From Micromonospora sp. WMMD961 (GTDB lineage Bacteria > Actinomycetota > Actinomycetes > Mycobacteriales > Micromonosporaceae), in the NCBI RefSeq assembly GCF_029626145.1, contig NZ_JARUBJ010000002.1:4623501-4687500 (forward strand): 64,000 nt of DNA, written 5' to 3'. The notes beneath the pieces were generated by a model. The model saw nothing but the letters and a program-made list of their open reading frames with translations, searched no databases and had not been told where the DNA came from. This document shows, piece after piece, positions 8,448 through 16,799 of the stretch. A program made the translations under genes and the position numbers. Each line of letters starts with the position of its first letter. The first letter of the stretch is position 1.

Positions 8448-9686
8448 ATGAGACTTACTGCTTTCTGGCGTTGGTGGGGTGCCGGCACGACGAGTCACCT
8501 CGGCTCGGCGGTCGGCGGGGTGGCGCTGCCGTTGACCGCACTGACGGTTCTGGACGCGTCGGCCTTCGAGATGGGTCTGATCACGGCGGCCGGCTACCTC
8601 GCGTACCTGCTGATCAGCCTGCCGGCCGGGGTGGTCGTGCAGCGCGTGCCGCTGCGCGGCATGCAGGTCACCCTGGACCTGGTCCGGGCCGTGGCCGTCG
8701 CGTCCGTCCCCCTGGCCTGGTGGTTCGACGCCCTGACGGTGGCCCAACTGGTCGGGGTCGCCCTGGTGGTGAGCTTCGCCAACGTGCTGTTCGACGTGGC
8801 CAACCAGACCTTCCTGCCGGAGATCGTGCCCGCCACCCAGTTGCAGGCACGCAACAGTCTCAACTCCGGCACCCACGCCGCCACCCAGCTCGGTGGGCCC
8901 TCCCTGGGCGGCCTCGCGGTGCAACTGCTGGGTGCGGTGCCGACACTGTTCGTGGACGCCGTCAGCTACCTGATCTCGGCCGTGCTGCTGCGCACCCTCC
9001 CGGCCCGGCGGGTGCAGCGACCGGACGACCGGCCGCCGATGGTCACCATGATCCGGGAGGGCTGGCACTTCGTGCTCCGCCACCCGATCATCGGGCCGGC
9101 CATGTGGGACGCCACCGCGACGAACTTCGTCAGCGGCGCGATGCTCGCTCTCTTCCCGTTCTACCTGGTACGCGAGCTGCACGCGCCGCCGGTCATGGTC
9201 GGCCTGCTGCTCGCCGCCGACGGCCTCGGCGCCCTCATCGGGGCCGCGCTCACCACCCGCTTCACCCATCGGTTCGGCACCGCACGCGGCCTGATCATCG
9301 CGGCCTTCGCCAGCGTGCCCGGCGCGCTCGTCATTCCGCTCGGCACCGGTGCCGCCGGCTACCTCGCCTTCGCCGCCGGCAACGTCATCCTCGCCGTCTC
9401 CTCGGTGGTGCTGAGCGTGACCACCCGCACCTACCGGATGCTCGCCAGCCCGCCGGAGCTCCTGTCGCGGGTGATCGCCACCGTCAAGTTCGTCTCCTGG
9501 GGCGCCATCCCGCTCGGCGGTCTGCTGGCCGGCGTCCTGGCCGGGCCGCTCGGCGCGCGTACCACACTGCTGCTGTTCGGGGCGCTCACCGCACTGTCCC
9601 CGATCATCTACCTGTCGACGCCGATCCGCCGGATGCGCGACCTGCCGCTCGACGCGGTCGGGAAACCTGTCGAGGCCCGGGTGTGA
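8448..9686 (+). CDS. MFS exporter of the EntS-like (MFS_3) type
   Basis: 412 residues with about 12 hydrophobic spans. Visible family features are the short loop RVPLRGMQVTLDLVRAVAVA after the second span, and FANVLFDVANQTFLPEIVPA with LQARNSLNSG, which are typical of MFS_3 exporters related to enterobactin and macrolide efflux pumps. ATG 8448 is preferred because homologous proteins begin with a short MRLxxFWRWW-like end. ATG 8433 is an alternative. The gene has no clear ribosome site and may be leaderless. It probably exports a small hydrophobic compound by proton antiport. The substrate is unknown. Confidence 0.8.
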   Translation: MRLTAFWRWWGAGTTSHLGSAVGGVALPLTALTVLDASAFEMGLITAAGYLAYLLISLPAGVVVQRVPLRGMQVTLDLVRAVAVASVPLAWWFDALTVAQLVGVALVVSFANVLFDVANQTFLPEIVPATQLQARNSLNSGTHAATQLGGPSLGGLAVQLLGAVPTLFVDAVSYLISAVLLRTLPARRVQRPDDRPPMVTMIREGWHFVLRHPIIGPAMWDATATNFVSGAMLALFPFYLVRELHAPPVMVGLLLAADGLGALIGAALTTRFTHRFGTARGLIIAAFASVPGALVIPLGTGAAGYLAFAAGNVILAVSSVVLSVTTRTYRMLASPPELLSRVIATVKFVSWGAIPLGGLLAGVLAGPLGARTTLLLFGALTALSPIIYLSTPIRRMRDLPLDAVGKPVEARV

Positions 9687-9838
9687 ACCGCCCGACGGCG
9701 CGCGGACACCGCGCTGCGGTATCCGGCCCGCCGTGCACGAGACACACATCGGTCCCCTCGTCTGTCGATCGGCGATCGGGTTGACTCGTCGGTGAGGTAG
9801 ACGGGCCCGGCCGGGCTCCACACGACGGGATGCGCGAC

Positions 9839-10195
9839 ATGGCGAAGTACCTGATCCTCATCCACGGCGACGAGCGGCAGTGGGCCGCGATGTCACCGCA
9901 GGAGATGCAGGAGCGCGACGAGGCTCACGGCGCCTTCCGCGCCGCAGCCGGTTCGGCCGTTCTCGACGGCCAGCAGCTGGAGCCGGCGGGAGTCGCGACC
10001 ACACTGCGTACCGACCCGCACGGTCGGCTGGCCATCACCGACGGGCCGTTCCTGGAGACCAAGGAGGCGGTGGGCGGCTACTACCTGGTCGAAGCCCCTG
10101 ACCTCGACCAGGTGATCAAGCTGGCCTCGCGACTGTACGAGGTCTCCGCCGGGCACAGCGGGGTGGAGATCCGACCGGTGGTCGATCACGGATGA
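9839..10195 (+). CDS. YCII/DGPF-domain protein
   Basis: 118 residues matching the YCII-related DGPF family: a start of the form MAKYLILIHGDE, the eponymous ITDGPFLETKEAVGGYYL, and a C terminus ending EIRPV. The family is a ferredoxin-like alpha-beta dimer with no proven reaction. It is commonly encoded beside ECF42 sigma factors, as here. The stop codon overlaps the sigma factor start (ATGA at 10192-10195), so the pair is coupled. ATG 9839 is preferred to 9830 because the family starts with the short MxKYxL end. Confidence 0.85.
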   Translation: MAKYLILIHGDERQWAAMSPQEMQERDEAHGAFRAAAGSAVLDGQQLEPAGVATTLRTDPHGRLAITDGPFLETKEAVGGYYLVEAPDLDQVIKLASRLYEVSAGHSGVEIRPVVDHG

Positions 10196-11451
10196 GCGCC
10201 GAGGTCGCCGCGGCGGTCGCACAGGCGCACCGCCGCGACTGGGCCCAGTTGCTGGCCGCGACGGCACGCCTCACCCGGGACCTCGATCTCGCCGAGGAGT
10301 GCGCCCAGGACGCCTACGCCCAGGCGCTGCGGATCTGGCCGCAGATCGGCATCCCGGATCGCCCCGGTGCGTGGCTGACGACCACCGCCCGCAACCGGGC
10401 GCTGGACGTGCTGCGCCGCGAGTCGGTGCTGCGTCGGGCCCTACCGCTGCTGGTGACCGACCCGTCGGTGCCCGGCCCGGAGGACGGGCTCGACGACGAC
10501 CGGCTCCGTCTGGTCTTCACCTGCTGTCATCCGGCCCTGTCCCGCGACGCTCAGGTCGCGTTGACGCTGCGGCTGGTGTGCGGCCTGTCCACGGCGGAAG
10601 TGGCCCGCGCGTTCCTGGTGCCGGAACCCACCATGGCCGCACGGATCACGCGGGCCAAGAAGAAGATCACCAAGGCCCGTATCCCGTACCGGGTGCCGTC
10701 GCCCGACCAGCTCGCCGGACGCGTCAGCGCCGTCCTCGACGTCCTCCATCTGATCTTCACCACCGGCCACACGGCGCCGAGCGGCGCGCACCTCGTCCGC
10801 CGTGACCTGGTCGACAGCGCGATCAACCTCGCCCGCATGCTGCACCTGCTCATGCCGACCGACACGGAGATCAGCGGCCTGCTCGCGCTGCTGCTGCTCA
10901 TCCACGCCCGTGACGACAGCCGGCTGTCCGCCACCGGGCGGCTGCAACTGCTCTCGGAACAGGACCGCGGGCGGTGGAACACCCGGCTCATCAGCGAGGG
11001 TGTCGCCCTGGTCACCGACGCGCTGGGCCGCAGGCCGCCGACACGGTACGCCGTCGAGGCCGCGATCGCCGCCGTGCACGCCGAGGCGCCGACCTGGCCG
11101 GACACTGACTGGGCGGAGATCGTCGGGTTGTACGACGTCCTGCTCCACCTCTGGCCCTCTCCGGTGGTCGAGCTCAACCGTGCGGTGGCCGTGGGTCTGC
11201 GCGACGGCCCGCAGGCCGGTCTCGACGCGCTGGCACCACTGCTCGCCGAACCGGTCCTGGCCACCTACGGCTACCTCAGCGCCGCCCGTGCCGACTTCCT
11301 GCGCCAACTCCACCGGTGGGCACCGGCGGCGGACGCCTACCGGGAGGCACTGGCCCACACCCACAACACGGTCGAGCGGGCCTTCCTGACCGACCGGCTC
11401 GACAGCGCCCAACGGCGCGCGTCGATCGTTCTGGAGGAGGCGTACCGGTGA
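10192..11451 (+). CDS. ECF42-type RNA polymerase sigma factor with C-terminal extension
   Basis: 419 residues. The sigma-2 region includes EECAQDAYAQALRIWPQIGI and the DNA-melting stretch RPGAWLTTTARNRALDVLRR. The sigma-4 helix-turn-helix is STAEVARAFLVPEPTMAARI. The long C-terminal half (from about residue 170) carries the conserved helical, TPR-like domain typical of ECF42, ending AHTHNTVERAFLTDRL. ECF42 factors have no anti-sigma factor and sit beside DGPF genes, exactly as seen. The extension is thought to take the regulatory role. The stop overlaps the next gene by GTGA. The stimulus is unknown. Confidence 0.9.
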   Translation: MSAEVAAAVAQAHRRDWAQLLAATARLTRDLDLAEECAQDAYAQALRIWPQIGIPDRPGAWLTTTARNRALDVLRRESVLRRALPLLVTDPSVPGPEDGLDDDRLRLVFTCCHPALSRDAQVALTLRLVCGLSTAEVARAFLVPEPTMAARITRAKKKITKARIPYRVPSPDQLAGRVSAVLDVLHLIFTTGHTAPSGAHLVRRDLVDSAINLARMLHLLMPTDTEISGLLALLLLIHARDDSRLSATGRLQLLSEQDRGRWNTRLISEGVALVTDALGRRPPTRYAVEAAIAAVHAEAPTWPDTDWAEIVGLYDVLLHLWPSPVVELNRAVAVGLRDGPQAGLDALAPLLAEPVLATYGYLSAARADFLRQLHRWAPAADAYREALAHTHNTVERAFLTDRLDSAQRRASIVLEEAYR

Positions 11452-11954
11452 CAAGTGGTCAGGTAGAACCCGTCGCGGTGTCCCGACGGATCGCCGCACC
11501 GGCGGCCGACATCTTCCGGATCCTCGCGGACCCTCGGCGACACACCGATCTCGACGGCTCCGGGATGCTGCGGGGTGCCGTCTCGGACGCGGTGGTCGCC
11601 GCCGTCGGCGAGGTCTTCGTGACGAGGATGCACTACTCGCGGTACGGCGATTACGAGATGAACAACCACGTCGTCGAGTACGAGGTGAACCGGCGCATCG
11701 GCTGGACGCCGGAGCCGGGTCGAGGCCACCCGGACACCGCACCCGGTGCCACACCGGGAAGGCGATGGGGACACCGGTGGACCTACGAGCTGATCCCCGA
11801 CGGCCCGGACGCGACCATCGTGACCGAAATCTATGACTGTTCCGAGCTACCGGCCGACGAGCAGGCGGCGATGGACGGCGGGCGCAGCTGGGTCACGAGC
11901 ATGACCGCGACGCTGCAGCGGCTGGAGGCGATCTGCGTCGACGTGCGCGACTGA
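11448..11954 (+). CDS. SRPBCC (START/AHSA1-like) protein
   Basis: 168 residues, GTG start overlapping the sigma factor stop. The pattern RRIAAPAADIFRILADPRRH followed by DLDGSGML is the start of the polyketide cyclase/SRPBCC fold with its N-terminal strand and helix pair. The end TATLQRLEAICVDV fits the long C-terminal helix. The fold makes a deep pocket for hydrophobic ligands, and no ligand can be named. It belongs to the YCII-ECF42 operon and is probably a target or accessory of the same response. Confidence 0.8.
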   Translation: MTSGQVEPVAVSRRIAAPAADIFRILADPRRHTDLDGSGMLRGAVSDAVVAAVGEVFVTRMHYSRYGDYEMNNHVVEYEVNRRIGWTPEPGRGHPDTAPGATPGRRWGHRWTYELIPDGPDATIVTEIYDCSELPADEQAAMDGGRSWVTSMTATLQRLEAICVDVRD

Positions 11955-11978
11955 GGCAGCGCTGCCGCCGCGGCCCTC

Positions 11979-12194
11979 CTACGAAGCCGCGAAGGCCAGC
12001 CCGTGCTCGGCCAGCGCGGCGGCCAGGATGTCGACCGCCTTCGGCCCCACCCCGTGCATGGCCAGCAGATCGCGGCGGCTGTGGGTGGCCACCTGGGCGA
12101 GCGTGGTGATGCCGGCTTCGAGTAGGGCGCTGTTGGCTGGTCGCCCGATCGGCGGCAGGTCACCGACCTGCGCGGGCACGTGGCGGTTACTCAC
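11979..12194 (-). CDS. Small helix-hairpin-helix DNA-binding protein
   Basis: 71 residues with two helix-hairpin-helix units: LPPIGRPANSALLEAGITTL followed by AQVATHSRRDLLAMHGVGPKA. The GVGPKA turn is the classical phosphate-backbone contact. Similar small proteins occur in actinomycetes as stand-alone HhH domains. GTG 12194 is taken as the start because it precedes the conserved core, while the upstream extension of the frame is Arg-rich and unconserved in type. It converges on the SRPBCC gene. The role is unknown. Confidence 0.7.
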   Translation of the reverse strand: MSNRHVPAQVGDLPPIGRPANSALLEAGITTLAQVATHSRRDLLAMHGVGPKAVDILAAALAEHGLAFAAS

Positions 12195-12232
12195 GCAAGC
12201 ACGATAGTCCGCCCCCGCCGCGAGCCCTCCGG

Positions 12233-12625
12233 TCACGAGCCGTCCGGAGGGTTGGCCGGCTGCTGGCCCGGCCAGAACGGCCATTCCTCGAACGACCGGC
12301 ACCGTCCGTCGTCGGCGAACCGCATGACCCACAGGTCGCGGTACTCCTGTTCGACAGGATCGCCGTAGCGGACCTCCTGACGCGACACCGCGGTGTCACC
12401 CTCGACCGCGACGATCTCGCTGGTCATCCGGAACACCTCGTCGGGGCCTTTGCGCTGTTTCTCCCACATCTGCGCGATGGCCGGCAGCCCGACCACGGGC
12501 GTCCAGTACGGTCCCTGCTGGTAGCTCGCATCCTCGGTGAAGAGGGAGACCAGGGCGTCCGTGCCCGGCGTCCGCCACACCCGCTCGTAGGCGGCGAGCC
12601 AGTCGTTGACCTGCTTCCTGTCCAT
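12233..12625 (-). CDS. SnoaL/NTF2-like nuclear transport factor 2 family protein
   Basis: 130 residues from ATG 12625. The features VNDWLAAYERVWRTPGTDAL and VSLFTEDASYQQGPY, with a terminal FEEWPFWPGQ, match the cone-shaped SnoaL-like fold. Members include polyketide cyclases, isomerases and many orphan proteins. No catalytic residue set allows a specific call. The N-terminal start matches the usual family length. The gene is divergent from the DNA alkylation repair gene. Confidence 0.8.
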   Translation of the reverse strand: MDRKQVNDWLAAYERVWRTPGTDALVSLFTEDASYQQGPYWTPVVGLPAIAQMWEKQRKGPDEVFRMTSEIVAVEGDTAVSRQEVRYGDPVEQEYRDLWVMRFADDGRCRSFEEWPFWPGQQPANPPDGS

Positions 12626-12703
12626 GGCCAACACTGTGCCATTCGGTGGGCGGCGGGCAGCAGGAACCGACAAGCCGCAGGTCACCACCGGACGACTCCG
12701 TCG

Positions 12704-12709
12704 TAAGGT
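12704..12709 (+). promoter_or_regulatory. Likely leaderless -10 element before the alkylation repair gene
   Basis: TAAGGT ends six bases before ATG 12716 and fits the TANNNT -10 pattern of actinomycete leaderless transcripts. No ribosome binding sequence is present in the gap. Confidence 0.5.
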
Positions 12710-12715
12710 GTGCTG

Positions 12716-13396
12716 ATGACCGCCACGACGCCGACCGACACGGTGGCCGAGGTGCTGGCCGAACTGGCCGCGCTGGAGGACCCCCGGACGCGCGAGGTGA
12801 ACGCGAAACACGGTGACGATCACGGTGTGCACCTCGGCACGCTTCGTACGCTCGCGAAGCGGCTGAAGACCCAGCAGGAACTCGCGTGTCAGCTCTGGAA
12901 GACCGACGACACCGCGGCGCGACTGCTGGCGATCCTGATCTGCCGCCCCAGGGCGTTCGGGCGGGACGAGCTGGACGTCATGCTGCGCGAGGCACGCGCG
13001 CCCAAGGTGCACGACTGGCTCGTGAACTACGTGGTGAAGAAGAACCCGCACTCCGAGGAACTGCGCCTGACCTGGTGTGCCGACCAGGATCCGGTGGTCG
13101 CCAGCGCCGGCTGGGCGCTGACCACCGAGCGTGTGAGCAAGAAGCCGGAGGGCCTCGACCTGGCCGGCCTGCTCGACGTCATCGAGCGCGAGATGAAGGA
13201 CGCACCGGATCGCCTCCAGTGGGCGATGAACCACTGCCTGGCCCAGATCGGGATCGAACACGCCGCGCACCGCGCCCGCGCTATCGACATCGGCGAACGC
13301 CTGGCGGTGCTCAAGGACTATCCGACCTCCCCGGGCTGCACCTCCCCGTACGCGCCCGTCTGGATCGAGGAGATGGTGCGGCGAGCGCACGCCTGA
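12716..13396 (+). CDS. DNA alkylation repair (AlkD-like) HEAT-repeat protein
   Basis: 226 residues made of successive helical hairpins of the AlkC/AlkD type. Seen are ALEDPRTREVNAKHGDDHGV near the start, TLRTLAKRLKTQQELACQLW, a middle stretch DWLVNYVVKKNPHSEELRLT, and AHRARAIDIGERLAVLKDYP near the end. AlkD-like glycosylases remove bulky or positively charged alkylated bases without flipping them. Some members of this family are only DNA binders, so enzymatic activity is inferred. ATG 12716 is chosen over GTG 12710 because of the leaderless -10 element. Confidence 0.75.
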   Translation: MTATTPTDTVAEVLAELAALEDPRTREVNAKHGDDHGVHLGTLRTLAKRLKTQQELACQLWKTDDTAARLLAILICRPRAFGRDELDVMLREARAPKVHDWLVNYVVKKNPHSEELRLTWCADQDPVVASAGWALTTERVSKKPEGLDLAGLLDVIEREMKDAPDRLQWAMNHCLAQIGIEHAAHRARAIDIGERLAVLKDYPTSPGCTSPYAPVWIEEMVRRAHA

Positions 13397-13442
13397 CCTG
13401 CCGGCGTCGACCCCCGCAACCCGCAGAGCTTGACACACATCG

Positions 13443-13458
13443 ATGTTAACGCGAACAT
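13443..13458. promoter_or_regulatory. Candidate LacI-type operator upstream of the GH43 gene
   Basis: ATGTTAACGCGAACAT has matched outer arms ATGTT and AACAT around a CG centre, a form common to LacI-family operators of actinomycete hemicellulase genes. It lies about 130 bases before the GH43 start. No LacI gene is visible in the window, so the regulator would be elsewhere. Confidence 0.4.
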
Positions 13459-13588
13459 TGTTTGGCCACCTCGACGTAACGCCACCGTCATGTCTCCCGG
13501 CCCAACCACGCTCCGTTCCGGCGGGATTCCCCAGGTCGACCGTCCCCGGGTGGCGTCGCCCGGACGCTCGCCACCGCACGGAGGACAG

Positions 13589-15103
13589 ATGTCGCCGCCA
13601 CTCCCCCACACCGGTCCGGTCATCCGCCCAGCGGTCGATCCCGCACCGGCCGGCCGCCGTGGCCCACGACGCCTACGGTCGGCAGTGGCAGCGGTGGTGG
13701 TGCTGGTCGCCGTGTCGGCCGGGCTGCCGGTGGCCGGGTCGGCGCAGGCCGCACCAGCCGTGAACCACACCAACCCGCTGGTGAACCAGCGGGCCGATCC
13801 GCACATCGTCCGGCACACCGACGGCTACTACTACATGACCGCGACCGTGCCGCAGTACGACCGGATCGTGCTGCGACGGGCGACCACCCTGCAGGGGCTC
13901 GCGACGGCGGTGGAGACGACGATCTGGAGCCGGCACACCAGCGGAGAGATGGGCGCCCACATCTGGGCACCGGAAATCCACTTCATCAACAACCGGTGGT
14001 ACGTCTACTTCGCCGCGGGCCGGGCCGATGACGTGTGGCGGATCCGGATGTACGTGCTGGAGAACGCCAACGCGAATCCTCTGAACGGTTCGTGGACCGA
14101 ACGCGGCCGGATCACGACACCCTGGGACACGTTCAGCCTCGACGCCTCGACCTTCGTCGTCAACGGGGTGCGCTACCTGACCTGGGCACAGCAGGAGCCG
14201 GGCATCTCCACCAACTCCAACGTCTACCTTGCCCGGATGGGCACCAACCCGTGGCAGATCACGGGCACGGTGACGCGGCTCGTCGTCCCGACGTACGACT
14301 GGGAGACCCGCGGCTACCGGGTCGCCGAGGGACCGGCCGTGATACAACGCAACGGCCGGATCTTCCTGACCTACTCGGCCAGCGCCACCGACGCCAACTA
14401 CTGCCTCGGGATGCTGAGCGCCTCCGCCACCGCGAACCTGCTCGACGCCGCCTCGTGGAGCAAGAGCCCCAACCCGGTGTTCGCCAGCAACGCGGCCACC
14501 GGCCAGTACGGCCCCGGTCACAACTCGTTCACCGTCTCGGAGGACGGGCAGAGCGACATCCTCGTCTACCACGACCGCAACTATCGCGACATCAGCGGCG
14601 ACCCGCTCAACGACCCGAACCGGCGGACCAGACTCCAGAAGCTGTACTGGAACGCGGACGGCACCCCGAACTTCGGCATCCCGGTGCCCGACGGAGCCAC
14701 CCCGGTCCGGCTGCGGGCGCATGACCTGAGCGGCAGCTACGTACGGCACTACGACTACCGGGCCCGGGTCGAGCCGAACGTGGCCAACCTGGCCGACTCG
14801 CAGTTCCGCATCGTCAACGGCCTCGCCGGCGGCGGCTCGGTGTCGTTGGAGTCGACCAACTTCCCCGGTTACTACCTGCGGCACCGTGGCTATGCGCTGT
14901 ACGTCGAGAGGAACGACGGGTCATCCCTCTTCGGCAACGACGCGAGCTTCCAACGCCGGGCCGGGCTGGCCGAGAGCGCCGGGCTCTCCCTGGAGTCGCA
15001 GAACTTCCCCGGACGGTACGTGCGTCACCGCGACGGGCTGCTCTACATCGAGGCGGTGAGTTCGACCGCCGAGCGCGGCTCCGCCACCTTCCACAGCGAA
15101 TAG
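13589..15103 (+). CDS. Secreted GH43-family arabinan/xylan hydrolase with AbfB (CBM42) module
   Basis: 504 residues. ATG 13589 is preceded by GGAGGAC. A twin-Arg or Sec-like signal (RRGPRRLRSAVAAVVVLVAV) ends near residue 54. The catalytic five-bladed propeller begins NPLVNQRADPHIVRHTDGYY, with the first acid of GH43 in ADPH. It contains GAHIWAPEIHFINNRWYVYF (the APE motif) and VAEGPAVIQRNGRIFLTYSA (EGP, general acid region). From about residue 370 the beta-trefoil AbfB domain has repeated VRLRAHDLSGSYVRH and SLESTNFPGYYLRH, binding arabinofuranose side chains. It likely acts with the GH51 enzyme on arabinoxylan or arabinan. It is followed closely by another secreted carbohydrate-binding protein. 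Confidence 0.88.
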   Translation: MSPPLPHTGPVIRPAVDPAPAGRRGPRRLRSAVAAVVVLVAVSAGLPVAGSAQAAPAVNHTNPLVNQRADPHIVRHTDGYYYMTATVPQYDRIVLRRATTLQGLATAVETTIWSRHTSGEMGAHIWAPEIHFINNRWYVYFAAGRADDVWRIRMYVLENANANPLNGSWTERGRITTPWDTFSLDASTFVVNGVRYLTWAQQEPGISTNSNVYLARMGTNPWQITGTVTRLVVPTYDWETRGYRVAEGPAVIQRNGRIFLTYSASATDANYCLGMLSASATANLLDAASWSKSPNPVFASNAATGQYGPGHNSFTVSEDGQSDILVYHDRNYRDISGDPLNDPNRRTRLQKLYWNADGTPNFGIPVPDGATPVRLRAHDLSGSYVRHYDYRARVEPNVANLADSQFRIVNGLAGGGSVSLESTNFPGYYLRHRGYALYVERNDGSSLFGNDASFQRRAGLAESAGLSLESQNFPGRYVRHRDGLLYIEAVSSTAERGSATFHSE

Positions 15104-15132
15104 CCGCCGCCCACCACCAGACAGGAGGACCC

Positions 15133-16788
15133 ATGCCTTTCACCACCAGAAGGCCGTCCAACGCCGAGCCGGTCCGCCGTGCGGGGCGTACCGGTCTGGT
15201 GCTGGCCATGATCACCGCGTTGGTCGGCGCGGCCGGTGCCGTACTGGTCGGCGCACCGCCGGCAGCTGCGGCGAGCATCGACACCAACGCCTCCTACGTC
15301 CTGGTCAACCGGCACAGCGGCAAGGTCCTCGACGTCCGGGACACCTCGACGGCAGACGGCGCGGTGATCCAGCAGTGGTCCCGTAACGACGGCGCGTGGC
15401 AACAGTTCCAGTTCGTCTCCTCCGGGAGTGGCTACTACCGCCTGAAGGCTCGGCACAGCGGCAAGGTCGTCGACCTCTGGGAGTGGAACACTGCCGACGG
15501 CGCCGAGTACCGCCAGTGGTCCGATCTCAACGGCGCCAACCAGCAGTTCCAGGTCCTGGACTCGGACAGCGGCTACGTCCGGCTCATCAACCGCCACTCC
15601 GCGAAGGCACTTGAGGTCTGGGAGCGGTCCACTGCCGACGGCGGCCGGGTCAGTCAGTACGCCGACCTCAACGGCCCGAACCAGCAGTGGCAGCTGGTCG
15701 CGGTGGGCGGCGGCAGCACGCCACCGACCACCGGCTGCGGCAGCGGGTCGACCAACGCCGAGGCCGTCCTGAGCGGAAGCACCTGGACGGCCCGCAACGG
15801 CTCCTCGACTGTCTACTCGGGCGGCGACATGTTGTCGGCGATGCAGGCGGCGGTCAACTCACTGTCGGCCGGTCGGACGTCCAAGCAGCGCGTGGTGGTG
15901 CGCGGCTCCGGGTCGATGAGCGCGGGTTCGCGGTTGTCGTTGCCGTCGTACACGACGCTGGCGGTGTGCGGCACGATCAACGTGACCGGTTCGGGTTCGG
16001 GTGACCAGGCGCCGGTGTACTCACGCGGCACCACTGACGTCGAGGTGCAGAACCTGACGCTGACTGGGTCGCCGCTGTACGGGATCTTCATGCGCAACGT
16101 GAACAACCTGACCCTCGGGCAGATCGACATGCGGCTCTCCGCCGGCCTGGGCATTCGCATCGACAACCACGGTGGGGATCGGGCGGTCAAGGTGCGCAAC
16201 ATCCGCATCGACACCGTGTACGTGTCGGGGACCGGTACGCACGGGGTGGAGACGTACGGCGTGGACGGTCTGACGATCGGCACGGTCACGGCACGGAACA
16301 CCAGGGACTCCGGGCTGCTGCTCAACGACACGATCAACGCCACGGTGGGCACTGTCGACGCGCAGAACGCCGGCGCCGGGACCGGGTACGCGGCGTTCCG
16401 GATGGCCAACCGCAACGGCCGGGTGGGCAGCTCGTACCCGACCAACATCCGGGTCGGGAACGTGATCGCGTCCGGGGGTGGCCGGGGGATCTTCTGCGTG
16501 TCCGAGTCCGGTGGCGCGGTCATCGACCGGGTGACGATCTCGAACACGGGAAACAACTCGATCCTGGTGGAGAACTGCTACAACGTCGTCATCGCCGGGG
16601 TGTCCGGGACGGTGACGGGCGGCGGCGAGATAAGGATCGCGGCGCGGACGGAGTTCCCGATCTCCTCCGGCATCCGGTTCCAGAACCTGACCGTCAGCGG
16701 CACCAACATCACCCAGAGCCCGTGCGGTGGGGCCAACAACACCATCAGCAACGTCACGCGCATCAACTCGACGCTGACCTGGTGTTGA
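15133..16788 (+). CDS. Secreted CBM13 (ricin-type) plus right-handed beta-helix protein, pectate lyase-like
   Basis: 551 residues with AGGAGG upstream of ATG 15133. The signal peptide spans roughly residues 16-47. Residues 50-190 hold three repeats of the form SGKVLDV..STADGA..QQW, a CBM13/RICIN lectin trefoil. After a Thr/Pro/Gly linker, residues 210-551 form a parallel beta-helix with runs such as VEVQNLTLTGSPLYGIFMRN and LTLGQIDMRLSAGLGIRIDN. Such helices are found in pectate lyases, polygalacturonases and related enzymes. No catalytic set can be assigned with certainty. Tandem placement after the GH43 gene suggests a shared plant-polysaccharide role. Confidence 0.78.
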   Translation: MPFTTRRPSNAEPVRRAGRTGLVLAMITALVGAAGAVLVGAPPAAAASIDTNASYVLVNRHSGKVLDVRDTSTADGAVIQQWSRNDGAWQQFQFVSSGSGYYRLKARHSGKVVDLWEWNTADGAEYRQWSDLNGANQQFQVLDSDSGYVRLINRHSAKALEVWERSTADGGRVSQYADLNGPNQQWQLVAVGGGSTPPTTGCGSGSTNAEAVLSGSTWTARNGSSTVYSGGDMLSAMQAAVNSLSAGRTSKQRVVVRGSGSMSAGSRLSLPSYTTLAVCGTINVTGSGSGDQAPVYSRGTTDVEVQNLTLTGSPLYGIFMRNVNNLTLGQIDMRLSAGLGIRIDNHGGDRAVKVRNIRIDTVYVSGTGTHGVETYGVDGLTIGTVTARNTRDSGLLLNDTINATVGTVDAQNAGAGTGYAAFRMANRNGRVGSSYPTNIRVGNVIASGGGRGIFCVSESGGAVIDRVTISNTGNNSILVENCYNVVIAGVSGTVTGGGEIRIAARTEFPISSGIRFQNLTVSGTNITQSPCGGANNTISNVTRINSTLTWC

Positions 16789-16799
16789 CGGGTGTCGGA

